From Membranipora membranacea (lineage: Eukaryota > Bryozoa > Gymnolaemata > Cheilostomatida > Membraniporidae), in assembly GCA_914767715.1 (NCBI GenBank), contig OU612065.1:35714001-35774000 (forward strand): a stretch of 60,000 nt of DNA. Direction: 5' to 3'. The translations under genes and the position numbers were made by a program. Shown here one piece after another: positions 26,468 to 39,523 of the stretch. The notes under the pieces were generated by a model. The model was not told the DNA's origin, ran no database searches, and worked only from the letters and a program-made list of their open reading frames with translations. The number at the start of each line of letters is the position of its first letter. The first letter of the stretch is position 1.

Positions 26468-28247
26468 GTCTGTAATTCTGGCTCAGCTTAGGCTACAAAT
26501 TGAAAATATTACAGAGAACTTGAGTAGCGCAAATACAGTCGTCGTTATAAGATGGTGTATCATGTAATGAGGTCCTCTATAGAATGAGTAATATGAGCTG
26601 ACAATATTAACTTGGATGGGTATTTGGGTCGGAAGCAAATATGGGGTGTGATATCCACACTGTTTACTGCAGCTATGTCAAGAGAACTCCTTACACAGGT
26701 GTGCAATCTTATGAGGAGGTAATAAAATATCAGCAGATTATGTTGCATGAAAGCCTGTGTGAAATGTACTTATTGATAACCTGACCACCAAGTACGGATT
26801 CTCTTTGTTGTCACGCAATGAGGAGATATCTATGTCTTTGGTCAAATCATCAGAAGATAAGCGAATTTGATCAAAACAGGTCAGAAATGAACTGCTCACA
26901 TCAACTACCTGATAGAGTGTATTTGGTACTTGGCAATGATATAGTGTATAGCATACCTAACCAGGGATTCTGGGACGTCCCAAACGCCCTGGTGTTAGGA
27001 GGCTGTCTAAGTTTCCGGAAATAATAGAATACGATAAAAACTAGCAAGGTAAGGACAAATTCTTATATTTTCTACCGTACAAAGTTTTATTATAATTGGT
27101 ATATCGAATATGGTAGGTTCAGGAACAGCATATCTTACTCGAGAACTCCTATACAATATATTTAATATATAATAACATAGTATAAACTAAATTACAAAAA
27201 TGTTATAAATACATAATGAACAGCTGAAATTTGTACCACAGTTACAAAGTACTTCGCACCGCTAACGAATGATTAATGGCTGATGCCAATTAAAATAAAC
27301 AGATTTTTATTACAAAAAGTACAGATTTGAATGTAGTAATTGCAGTGAAGTATTTGTTTTCGAGGGATTGATCCAATTTAAATACAACACTCAAATCCTC
27401 TGTACTTGCAGAAGCATATCTTATCTATGTTTGATGGGCAATTCAAATACTTTGATTCCTCCCAGTCCAAAATTAGATTGGAAAATAACATGTGAGATTT
27501 AAAACACCTGTGTTAAATGTAAAAAAATAAGTAAATGAGCGATCCGTTGACTTTGTGACAATGACATGTTATTGTATGAGAGAGCTAGATAACCTTAGGT
27601 TGGTCTATAGTTAAATGACATTTTTATCCAAAGCATAAATTAAACTGTCAATGAACTTTTATTCCCTAGGTGATCAAACACTCTGCATCTTCAATAGTAT
27701 AATCTAAAAGGCTAAAGGCCTAATGCATCTAAGATCAAAGTTTTACATGATCATCAATGAATGCAGTCCAAATACAGGTCAGAACACAAGATAAGAATTA
27801 TACTGATGTTGAAGTGAAGTTCTTACCTAATAATCGGATGGTTTTGGTTTGCAGAAATAATATTGAGAACTAACTTGGATATCTCGGTGCCACTTCTGTT
27901 ATGTAATATATGCTCAGATTTTTACTATTCAAGTTGACGTAAGGCACACAAAGAAAGAGATGCTAGTGCGGTTAGAGTGGCGAGCAAAGACTGAATGAAA
28001 TCTGTACCAGGTATCGCTGCTTGTTATTAGTGGTGAGAGAACTTATTAATTATTGATGATAAGAACAAACATACATATGACTACGTAGTCGACAAGCCTG
28101 ATGATAATAAAATAAATCATATAATATAGGCAAAACAAGGCATGAGATTAGAGCCGTTGTCGTATAGACATCTACCTAACAGCTTTGCCTGGTTACCATC
28201 AGCTCAATGTTTATTTACTGACGCCTCTGTATCCGTACACATGATTG

Positions 28248-28375
28248 GAGGTAGGCTGAGAATCACGTGGTAGGGGAAAGACTTAGATCACATGGTAGGG
28301 GATAGGCTGAGGACTACATTATTGGTGGGTAGACTGAGGATCAAGTGGTAGGGGTCGACCGAGGACCACCCGGGG
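28248..28375 (+). repeat. Degenerate minisatellite, about 4 copies
   Basis: A core like ggtaggggataggctgaggatcacgt recurs about four times with substitutions and small length changes. The copies lie upstream of the C-x7-C precursor gene. No function is apparent. Confidence 0.7.
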
Positions 28376-31152
28376 TAAAAATTATGGTTTGAATTAGAAC
28401 TGTTGGCAATAAACTCTAATGATCTGACACCACAATTATGCAAACTAAATGTCACACTTGGATGACGTAACTTATCTGTTATGAATATAATTCCATCATG
28501 TCGCTTGGTCTAAATCTCCGCAGAGCATGGACAAGAGAAATATGTCTTGGAAGAAAAAAGCTGACTATATATTCAATTTTATAAATGGTTATTAAACATA
28601 TTTGAAGGATTCGTTGTACAAAAAAACGAAATAAAGGTATAAACCCCTTTAAAAATGAATAGGGCTAAGGACGATGAGCCTCCACAAGAGACCCTGCTTT
28701 GACCCTAAAGAGACCTTACGAAGAATACCATTTTTATGATTAGTATAAAGTACGGCCATCTCCTATAAAATTTTCGATTGCCTTATTTACTACGGATTTA
28801 CCACTGAACTTGACAAATAATGAATCCTTTTGTTGGTTATTCACCGATAAGGAATCACAGATAAAACTCAAATCACTACAACATGTCAGAAACCAGGAAA
28901 ACTTAGATAGGAGCGGGTATCATAAATTCTCACAATTAAAGCATAAGGAAGCAAAAATCTTCTGACTGCGTGGTTAAAGTCCTCTGAACTGATCACTATG
29001 AACAAGTTTTTTTTTCGGAAAATAATATAGAGGAAGACCGTATCCACATGTCCCCAGTATAAAACTACAACGGATATGTTATCAGGAAACAAAAATTTGT
29101 AGTTACTAAACTCAAGCAATATTTGATTTCGACAATTTTAACTCGGTTACTTTGCCTCCTTATATTGTGTTTGAATTCATCGTCCATCATGAATTTTTGT
29201 TGATGCCTGAATTGGGTGAAGATGAAGGGATATCAGGTAAAATTCTGCAAACTCATCTTGCTTCGATAACTAACTTTATGATGTCATCTTTCCCTGTTAT
29301 CCTGCCTTTTTTCTCTAACAGAGCATCATTGAGTGCTACTCAGATTTGAATAATTGTCACTTGATTGGGATTATCCTGCTGCATCACTACTCCCACCTTC
29401 CTCCACCTACTACAGATACCGGGTGATTGAGTAGGTCAGGTGATGTATTAATACATGGTAAGTAGAAGGAAGAGACGTCGGGTCAAAGTATTAGCAATAT
29501 TTAAGTTTTTCTCTCTTTGAAAATTTGTGGGGTAATATTCATTTATTTTATCTTTCTCAGGGAATGGCCATTTATAGCAAGGTGATGAAAATAAATTTGC
29601 TGTCACCATAAATGGACTTGTTTGTTGTATTATGATGGCTTGGTGCATCTATAAGCCAGCAAACATTCCATTGATCTTTATTTTAATACATAATTCATCA
29701 TCATGTATAAATATTCCACTTATTCTTTGACTTGTCAATTATACAGCTTTTTCCCTCACATTTTATGCTGTCAATTGAATAAATTTATAGGTTTATCAAC
29801 ATTGCATATATTGGTTTTTCTCTCTTATTACAAGCCATACGCGATGAGAGCTGTCAACCCACATTGGTCTGACGCTTTAACTCCAACACAACAAGACTTC
29901 AAAACCCGGACCAAAGAAAATTCTAAAACAAATACTCGTCATCGCTAAAAAAACATGACACAATCGGAAGTCCGCTGTGAGATAGGCAAGCATTCTGTCA
30001 TCATCTGTTTTTTCACAAGAGGAATTTGACGCTTCACACCTGGAAACAACAACAAATATGATAAACACAGCAGTAAATAAACAGCAATGTCACAGACTGG
30101 TCATGATGACTAGTCGATTTATACTGTTATTTTAGATTACTTCAATGCCCATTATTTTAGCTGACTCTAATGCCAGATTTTTAGCAAACTCAATGCCTGC
30201 ACATCTATAGTTTTCCTGAACGAGGTAGTATCATAGTCACTTTTGACAAACAAGGTGCCATACCAGTAAAGATGGTTCAATTTTGGAGTATTTTATTTCT
30301 CTATACCCATCGTCTCTGCTTATAATATGGGTTAAGGTTAGTTTAGTGTTACTTGTGACTACAAAACTGCTGTAGACGTTGATTTGGTGTTTTTAATATT
30401 TATATTGACGTAATTGCGTTTTTTACAACAAGCAATAAAATTACCAAATCAAAGAGTGAGATAATTTGATTCTCTTTCATTGTGATAGCATTGCTTGTTT
30501 AAACCAAATAACTTTAGACAAAACCCTGAGTCATACGTCAACTCACAGGTGAAATCAGTGAAATAGTGAACATGTAAAACAGACATATACCTGCACATGA
30601 TGCTGTCATATATCCGGCATAGCCATTGATGTTATAAAGTTATCAGGTCATATCTTGAACAGAATAGTTTTGCGGTGATGCAACTGAAGTAATGTCAAAC
30701 ATGTAGGCCTAAGGGCTCTTGCATTACCTAATAATACGAATAATTCTTTCCACAGATATTTGGTAATAATTGATGGCATTAGGAGGACTTTTATTGTCAA
30801 GTTAACATCGTGAATGGTGTCCTAATGGTGTCAGTTAAGAGTGCAACTTTAACACCTTTTCTCATTGTCAACTACTGAAATAACCTTACCAAATACACTG
30901 ACATCTTTCCAAAAGTTTAGCTAATGGAAATAAGAAAGCGGCTAGGCAGTGGCGGTCAAGGGAAAACTTTACATAAGACAGAACAAATATCACAACCACA
31001 TAATCAACACATGTCTGGCCAAACTTCGCTAAGTTTCACCAAGTAATCAGGGATTTACCCTAGAAGAGTGCATAATTATTAGCTAAAGCTTATTTTAACT
31101 ATTTCTGAGGCCGCGACTCAATGCTAAGGCCAATGTATAAGTGAATCACAAA

Positions 31153-31198
31153 GTTGTGAGCATAGAGTTATTATATATAATAGCTCTATGGTTGTGAG
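31153..31198. mobile_element. Miniature palindromic insertion (30 bp) with 8-bp target duplication
   Basis: The segment 31161-31190 is a near-perfect 30-bp palindrome (one T/C mismatch pair). It starts CATAGAGTTATTATATA and ends TAATAGCTCTATG. Exact 8-bp direct repeats GTTGTGAG flank it at 31153-31160 and 31191-31198. It shares its first 17 bases with the 94-bp element at 51336. Confidence 0.72.
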
Positions 31199-33473
31199 GC
31201 TGGGTAAATGTTGGCTAGTCATAATTTAAAGACAAACTCATACTCCTGCGAATATTTTTCATACTACTCTAACAATGGCAGCCGAAATAATGCTGTGAAA
31301 ACAATTTAGAATGAATGTGGGGGGGGGGAGTATATAGCAGGCTGATTGAATTTGACAAATATTCCATTAGGTGGATAACCAAACCAAGATCATTAAGAAC
31401 CAATACCATGATCAAAAAATCATTTATACAGATTAACAGGAGCAGTTACATAGAGATTGGGGAATAGGATGAAAAAGGGTAGGAAAAAGACAGCTCCGGG
31501 AAATGCCCTCTCCCGAAAAAAGCATCAGTCATAATCATACTATAATATTAGTATGTGATTTCATGACTCTGTACAATGGACATTATACGACATACATGAA
31601 ACAAAACTTGAAAAATTTTTTTATAACAAAGTTGATACATGCTGACAAGGTATGACTGTTACTACACACAAAAGAATTTCACACAAAACAAAATAAAGAA
31701 ATAAAATAGCAGGTTTTGAAAGCTGATACTATTTAGGCAAGGCGATGCTGTCCAAACCCACAAGCGGCAGCACTCTCATATACTTGAAGTAGGACATATT
31801 CAAACCATTAACTGTCCCATATCAACCCTCTACAATGAGGTACATGAAGTCGCTAAATTAGGTGATGCTCAAGTTGAATATAAAATTTTCAATGATTAGG
31901 GTTTTAAGTCTTTGAGGCTGATACCTAGATGAGAGTTTCAGCAGTACATTATCAAACAAAGTGGTCAATTTTACTTACCTTGCAATATCTGTTAAATAAA
32001 ATCAGCTTTATCTTCCATGTGATCTATGGATTCAGCTTATTCACAGAGTCTCGAGCTTCAGTTGACCCAATAGAGGCTGTCCAGTGGAATGTCAGTTAAA
32101 CAAAGTTGAAGAATGTGATGCTTGCCCAAGCAAGGTTCAGTCAAATGTCATCTGCGCCACCTGATGTTGAAAAGGTCGAAACAGGTAATGTAATATATCC
32201 CTGTGGGCAAAAAACCTTGGAAACATACTCAAATGTCATTTCTTCATGTCGTCATTTGAAAAATGAGGCAACCAGACATTTCCTGTTGACAGACCCTGCA
32301 GTCTAAGAGAGTGACCGAGGAGCAACGGGGAGTCATGGTGGATTATGTACTACTAAAAAAAGACACACCTAGCTTTGATAATGCAACAATATGCACATCA
32401 CGGACATCCTCGACAAAAAAAAAAATTGTATACTTGCCACAAAAAAAATAAGTGAAACTGCTCTGAAAGTCATAACGCTTCAACGGATCCCCAAGTATAG
32501 TCATTACTAGCCAGGTTTCCTGGGTGGCTGTTCTTTGCAGTTAAAATATTTGGAGTTACCTTTTTATGGATTTGCCTTTTCGTGCTAGCTAAGTTATTAT
32601 ATACACATCAATCCTCTGAAGATTAGCCGAAATTTTATATGTTAAACTGAACAGTACTAAGAGGTTGTGACCGCTGATCAAATCGCTGAGGAACAGCTTG
32701 AGCTGTTGTTGGTATATATATTTATAATGCCAAAGTTGCGCAAATCTCTTGAGGTTGCAAATGCTTACAAGTTCTATGAGGTTATGTGAACAGTCAACAC
32801 CCTGCAACAGGTCATCAAGCCTGTTATAGTCATAAAGGTTTCAAATTTACCAACAATACATTGTACATATTAAGTGGCCAACTCCCTGATATCACTCAAT
32901 TTTCAAACACCTCACCGTAGACGATCATGTTCTACATATCAGCACATCATGGCTGGATTCAAAACGGACAGTGACAAGTGGGACTTGGTTGCTCATGCGC
33001 CACTATAAATTAGACATACCTTATCTGTGACCATGCAATAACTTGCACACCACTGACATACCCAAAACCACACATTTAAAAATAAATATAATTAGTACAC
33101 AATTTCCGTGATGCATCGGGTCATCAATCTACCTGAAACATTTGCTATGACTTTTATTTTATTTATTGAGGTAATCACTCTTCGACAGTGTAATGTACCT
33201 TACACATCAGCTTTTACAACATGCTATATGGAGACTTGGCCTGGAGTTATTAACTCTACGCTCAGGTGCTCTGTAGCCACTGCTGGCATGTACCAAAAAT
33301 ATCCATATATATATACAGTGTGCACCTATTATGTAATATCTCCAATGTGTCTATAACAAAGCCCAATAGGCCTATACATTTTATCAGATACAGTATAGAT
33401 GTATTTAATGTGCCTATATACATATAATCAGGAGAACTGAACATAGAGCATTGATTCTATGACCCTTTCAACG

Positions 33474-36400
33474 TCAAAGTATGTTATGATGATTCTGTAG
33501 AAATCTGAGTAAATGTGCCCCGAGTTCTTCATCCTTATAAGACCAGGATAGTAGAATGCCCTTGTCGGCCCCTGCTTCACCCGACACTTTGATGAGAACT
33601 GAGTCTGATATACTGATAGAACCATCTAAGCTCTTTGATACATCCTATAAAGAAAGTACAGTTGTTTGATTAATTACGATTAATAACACGCTGACCAATG
33701 GGTTCAAGAATAAGGCGTACAATGTGTAGGACACTGCCATAACGACACTGCCATTAGGGCATCGGCAATGTTCTCCACTGGAATGATGTTTGAATTCCAA
33801 GAGTATTCTGAGTATTCTGAGTATTCTGAGTATTCTGAGTATTCTAAGTATTCTGAGTATTTTGAGTATTCTGAGTATTCTGAGTATTCTGAGTATTCTG
33901 AGTATTCTGAGTATTCTGAGTATTCTGAGTATTCTGAGTATTCTGAGTATTCTGAGTATTCTGAGTATTCTGAGTATTCTGAGTATTCTGAGTATTCTGA
34001 GTATTCTGAGTATTCTGAGTATTCTGAGTATTCTGAGTATTCTGAGTATTCTGAGTATTCTGAGTATTCTAAGGAACATGATCAGCATACAAAATAAAAT
34101 AAGATCTAAAGGCAATCTAAGAATAGTACAATTATATTACATTAATATTAATATATTATTATTAATACTATTAATTAATTAATTAATTAATACTATTATT
34201 AATATTATTAATACATTATATTAATAGTACAAATATGTTTAGAATATCATCCCAGCTTAGTACCTACACAGACTGAGAGAACCTGATTCCTGATCCCACA
34301 ATGTTGTTAACTTTCTCTTCTCACCTACTAGCAATTAACCATAGTGTTACATGAGAAAAATAATTGATGAAGTCTTTAGAGTTTGCGTCCCTTCACTTGA
34401 AAGAGGGGATTATTTGACCGGGGATCAGAATTCAGTATACCAAAGCCTACGAGCCTGTGGCTATAAAAAGTCCGAAACTTCCTGGTGATAAAAATAACTT
34501 GAGTAGATGGACAGTTTGCAAACAGAATCTATAAGTATACTACTTGCTGTCGGGTAAAGGCAGTAGGCAAGAACACAAACAATAGGCAGCACCAAACAAG
34601 AATTTAAAAATATATTTGATGATACTACCAAACTAACCCACCTTAACTTTAGCCTTCTGTCGGATGGCGTACATGATTTTCTCGGTGACACTCTCAGGGG
34701 GTTGCCTTATCGGTACGACAAGTTTAGAGGTGAATCTGATGTCCTGCTGTTTTAGGTCTAACTCCTTGGCTGTCTCATCTGGATGGAGAAGTCTCAGGTC
34801 AGAGTCGTCTAACACCAGCACACCGTTCACATCAGCTGATCTCTTAGGTGCAGGGGTACTTATCGAGTCTAGTAAAAAACATAAAAGACAAAGATCACAT
34901 CAATAAGCAGAGCAATTATTTTAATATTATTTAATTAATTATCTCGATATTGTATCAATGTGCAATACTATAACTCAGTGATTAGTTAGAAGTATTTAAC
35001 AATTTTATCGGAGATACTTTCTTGTCAATTTTCATGTAATATTATTGTAAGCAATTTTAATCAACATAGTATAATAATTGGAGATTTCTTCAAAATTGAC
35101 TTTAACATTTTCCAACTATTTTAGTACAAGTCAGTGTGAACATTAACGAAGAAAGGTTAAGTCTTCAATCTTTCATTATGACATATGAGGCTGCACGATG
35201 ACAGGATTCCATCGACTTTGAAAACTGGACAACAGTAGTATCTTTGTCATAATATTGTCCAGTCAACTTTGTGAGCTTGTCTCAGATATAATCCAAATAG
35301 AGACAACTGCAGATATAATAATTCTACTGACCGATTTCTAATATTATTTGATATGTAAAGATAACTTCTGAGACAATATAAATACGTACCTTGGTCAGTG
35401 AAAGCTCTCTTCAGCATACTCAGACTAAGGCTTACGGGTATCTTACACTCAGTCTGTATTGTGACAGTCTCACCGTTAGCCGGCATAAAACAGTCTATAC
35501 CAAACTCGGTGCGGATCTTTCCTTTCAAAAACTGCATTTTTCCTTCTTCTCCGTGAACTAACATGACATTACGAGGAGCTGCCTGCCGGATAAGCTGTAT
35601 TATACCTGAGAGAATATGAAATAATTCTTAATGGTACCTCAGGTCAAGTTTTCTAAAACTTATTACATACAATTTATTAGCTTTTCTGCCAAAGCAGTAA
35701 AAGCATCCATTATAGATCTTTTGTTGATAGTGCCATTACTGTCACTTTTGCTCATCTACATTCATAACATTTTATCAACAACTATCCGGAATACAATGTG
35801 TCAATAGTCCTTTACCATCGTTTCAAAAAATCACTGCAAATAAAACCCACGCACATAGCTCAGATTAAATTTCATGACTGCTTCACAGTCTTAGGCCGAG
35901 TGGGTGTATGACGTATGACATTATCTAACAATTCATACTAATGGCATGGTGAGTGGAGGCCCTGAGGAACGCAAAGAATTTTGGGGACGAAAGTTTTTCT
36001 ATTTTTGCTGGTCTCCAGATGAAGTTGCCTTCCCATGTGAATACTTTGACTGATTTTGATTGTTAAATTTACATTTATATGGAATTGCTCCCCCTTGAGC
36101 CACTGCCAGCCTGCCAGTAGAATGAGAACAAATGGAGATGCAGACAAACATGATCTAGTGATTAGTAGTTTTAGAAGCAATTTAACCCACCTTTTGCGTC
36201 GGCGTGAGCACTGAACGACATGTACTGAACCTGCATCCTTACATCTACAGTGTGACCATCAAAGTCTATCTTCTTATGTCCGTTGAGTACCTTATGTCCC
36301 ACCGTACCTGCTACACAGTATCCGGGCATGATCACCATATTCTTCTCACTGGAGCACCAGCGCTTGAATATCTGTAGACTCGTACCAGCGTGTAACATTC

Positions 36401-38293
36401 CTGGCGTGGCAAACACCACCATAGCTCCTGGGTTATCCATGAATGTCTTATCAAAAGGTTTAATGTGCTTAAAGTCAAACATGTTACGATGTACAAAGGT
36501 TTTCTTGATTTTCTGGTTTGTCCAGGATATGAATAGTTTATAGTAGTGATTAGCCTTCTCAGCAAGACCTTGTGTGAAGTAGATTGGTATCTTCAGATTC
36601 AGTCTGTCCCAGAAAGTCTCCAATAGTATACACAGCTCCTGAGCCCGTCCGAGGGCAAATACTGGTATTAATACCTAAATCGTACAAACGAAAGTGAAGC
36701 AGCTACAACTGTGTTATCTTCAACTGTTCAAACTAATTTAATTCAGCAGTCCCTGATGCAGCTAAAGTTAAATGTTTTATATTGCTTATTGTCCCCTCAT
36801 GCACTAAGGTAAGGTTAGACACAACTTTGATGTGAATCAAACTTCATGTTATGGTCGACTTCACCAATGGATTCTCGCTAAAAGTCGAAGTTTCTCACCT
36901 TTCCTCCCTTCTCCACACAGTCGAGTACTTTTTTGAGGAAGTCTCTCTCCCGACAGCGCTTAGAGTCTCTGATTGTTGTAGCGTATGTACTCTCTGTGAT
37001 CAGTAGATCAGGACGACATTTGTCGATCCATGCTGCACCTAAATGTCTATCTGGAGTCATATTATAATCACCGGTATACACTACTGACTGGGAGCCGACC
37101 TTGATATGGAACATGGCAGCTCCTAATACATGACCAGCATAGTATGCCTTGATCTCAAGCTCATCATCAACCTGAAAGTGATAAGCAAACTTTGAGATGT
37201 TGCTCGGAACAATTTAAGGTAGCTAGTCCAACTTCTTTTTTTCTAACACTAATCGAGGAGTTGGTGACTTACTGCACTAATTATAATGCTGCAGGCTGCG
37301 ATAACCAACTAAATTATAACAAATTACTCTTAATATCAACTTAGTTAGCTGTAAGGATCCATCACACTATATGAAATCAGATGGCCAATCAGATATTTTC
37401 ACCATGTGGATAATGACAGTGAAGGTGAGGCCTTCTACCAGACTAAGAAAAAATCTTACTTGGACCCGCTGATGGAGATTCACTGCTATGCTTTTCTTCA
37501 TACAAGTCTTTATCATTTCAGATGTGAAAAAGTTCTCATTTCCTTCTCTTCCTACTGTGATCTTCCTGAAGTCCTCGAGCAGTATGGGGGCTATAGCTTT
37601 AGTGGGATGTGTCATGTATATAGGGCCGTCATAACCTACCATCTCTGAAACAGATGAATTGAGCAATGTTGGTCTAGCCTGGTTTGACAACAAAGCTTGT
37701 TACGACAGACTAGTATTGGACATGGATATGGGGCTATTAACAATTCCATATCTCTGAATTTTAGATCAATGATATTCAATATAAGGTTATTAATATCTTT
37801 CCATCTCAGGGTTATAAAACTGGCACAAATACACATCACAGTATCCTTAATGTACTAAAGTAAGATACATACTATAGTATAGGGTATTTGAGGTATAGGG
37901 TATACCTCAAAATATTGCATCGCTGTTTAATTTGACTGACAGAATGGCTGTACATCAACACAGAAATATGTTGATTCTAGGTCGATATTGTAATATTATT
38001 TATCTCATGTTCTTTTAGATGACCAATGGAAGGCAGTATATTAATTCACCTGTCATGTATGGTAATGCACCACAGTGGTCTAGATGGAAGTGACTGATGA
38101 TAACACAATCAAGGAACTCTGTCAGAGGACTACCATCATTGATGTAGTTGAAATCTGGAAAGCGTCTGTCATCATTGAAACCCATATGCATGCCGCAGTC
38201 TAACATGATATTTTTCCCACCGATAGTGACAATGATACAACTCCTTCCGACATCCTGACCGGCGCCAAGAGGTACTACTTTGATCTCAGTCAT
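33474..38293 (-). CDS. INTS11: Integrator complex subunit 11 (endonuclease)
   Basis: Seven coding exons on the minus strand: 38293-38050, 37644-37460, 37171-36899, 36674-36191, 35605-35390, 34868-34642 and 33644-33474. They sum to 1800 nt (599 residues; human has 600) with every phase matching. The N-terminal metallo-beta-lactamase domain carries the zinc-binding motif HFHLDH (His68, His70, Asp72, His73), preceded by [18 protein letters not shown]. The beta-CASP domain follows ([44 protein letters not shown]). The C-terminal region ends [22 protein letters not shown]11 is the catalytic RNA endonuclease of Integrator. With INTS9 it cleaves snRNA 3' ends and nascent transcripts at paused RNA polymerase II in the nucleus. 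All active-site residues I can check are present. The last intron contains a 270-bp minisatellite. Confidence 0.97.
33801..34070 (+). repeat. 9-bp minisatellite, 30 copies, in last intron of INTS11
   Basis: The unit GAGTATTCT is repeated across exactly 270 bp with only a few variants near 33845-33867. Because the unit is a multiple of three and has no stop in several frames, it creates long spurious open frames (Glu-Tyr-Ser repeats on +, Leu-Arg-Ile repeats on -). It sits inside the final INTS11 intron (33645-34641) and is not part of the mRNA model. Confidence 0.97.
34136..34226. repeat. AT-only palindromic stretch, INTS11 last intron
   Basis: Runs of ATTA/TTAATTAA with repeated aatacta(tt) motifs form overlapping inverted repeats just beyond the minisatellite. 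It probably originates as simple sequence. Confidence 0.6.
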
Positions 38294-39523
38294 GTTAGAT
38301 TAAGCAAATGTAGTTGCATTCAATAGTGTCCTTGTCACGACTGTGAGTTCCGTGAATCGGCTGGCCAAGGAATCAAAGGCAGGATATCATGCACAACTTC
38401 TCACTATTAGCCTCTTCAAATAAAATAAAACGACTGTAAGTTTGTGTCAAGTAGTAACATTGCACTTTGATTATCATTTCATAGCATAAAATGCTACCAG
38501 GTGATTTGGCAAAGTTCACTGCATCACTCCTTGACTCCATACTCTCTGAATGCATGCAGACAATAATAAATTAATTCAAAAGCATAATATAATAAATAAG
38601 TGACCAATAATCATAATAATGATGACTCTTAATCTGTTAAAACTGAATCAAACGGACTGACTGGGATAGAAGCAAGATTTATCTTACTTGAAAATAGTCA
38701 GATGGGTTAGTGCAACAGAAGAGTAAGAACTCCTAATCAATGACAAAAAAGAGAAGTAATTATTACCACAACAATTGCTTGCTTCTAAAATTCTCACACT
38801 GTTTGTTGCCTACTTCAGCAACTCTTTGCTGGTTTTTTGGTAAAGCCATTCACAGTACCAGTAAAGCAAGGCAAAGCAATAAACAACTCTTTGAGCAAAG
38901 CAATATGGACTAACCAGGGAGAAGAATAGCTGTTTAATTTTCAGTACCTTTATCAGAGCTAATATATCAATAGAGCTTCGAAACTGGGGCGTGGTCTGGG
39001 CGTGTACTATATTATGACCTGAAAAAATAGCACTGTACACTAACTAATGGCAAAATATGACTCGCTTAGCAAATCTGGTGTATGTTATCTATAGAAATTT
39101 AACTATAATAAAGACAATCTGATTCTAACTACAGTACAACAATGTGAGCAAGGAGTTGGATGAGTTGATGTGAGTACAATGGTGTTTGTTTCAGATGACA
39201 AAGTTATTTAGGCAAGAAGTACATGCTAATACCATACTAGTAAGAAAGATGAAAAGTGAGGAGTTATTTTTGATTTATTAAGAGGGACTCTCACGGTGTA
39301 ATTCCGTCACAACCAGTCTGCTGGAGTGGAACAGCAGGGAGGTTGGAAGCACAACTTTCTGTAGTACAGTTGAATCAACTCCAGTTGTTTAGGCCTTGAC
39401 CACCCGGGCATTCAACCAATGGGCTTGCACCAAATACAGATGGCCTGTGGTTGGAAGCATAGTCTAGAGCTGCACATGACCAGAAAAGAAGACTATAAAT
39501 TTTATTCCTTATTTCTCTCTAGG
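38294..39523. other. INTS11 upstream region
   Basis: This lies between the INTS11 start codon and the transposase relic. I find no exon with splice context and no clear TATA box close to the INTS11 ATG. It presumably contains the INTS11 5' UTR and promoter. Confidence 0.4.

Larger units (their letters stand above)
26468..33473. other. 7-kb gene-poor region
   Basis: A minus-strand donor near 27832 (TTAG|GTAAG) could end a 5' UTR exon of the C-x7-C gene. An exon-like minus-strand segment at about 29958-30039 follows the acceptor gttgttgtttccag and is open in two frames. One frame reads CEASNSSCEK; the other ends SDCVMFF at a stop. No partner exon was found. Plus-strand open fragments near 30930 and 32106-32440 have coding-like composition but no recognisable family. 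A palindromic insertion (31161) and a degenerate minisatellite (28248) also lie here. Confidence 0.45.

Noticed and set aside
33442-33461. CATAGAGCATTGATTCTATG as another member of the mini-palindrome family
   Set aside because: It has the inverted ends but no flanking 8-bp direct repeat and no internal similarity. It probably arose by chance in the INTS11 3' region.
33801-34070. Minisatellite as an array of heat-shock elements
   Set aside because: GAA/TTC triplets recur every 9 bp in one orientation, not as alternating inverted 5-bp units.
33645-34182. Long open frames encoding (Glu-Tyr-Ser)n, (Ile-Leu-Ser)n and (Leu-Arg-Ile)n
   Set aside because: They are translations of an intronic 9-mer minisatellite whose unit lacks stops. 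They are not part of any phase-consistent gene model.
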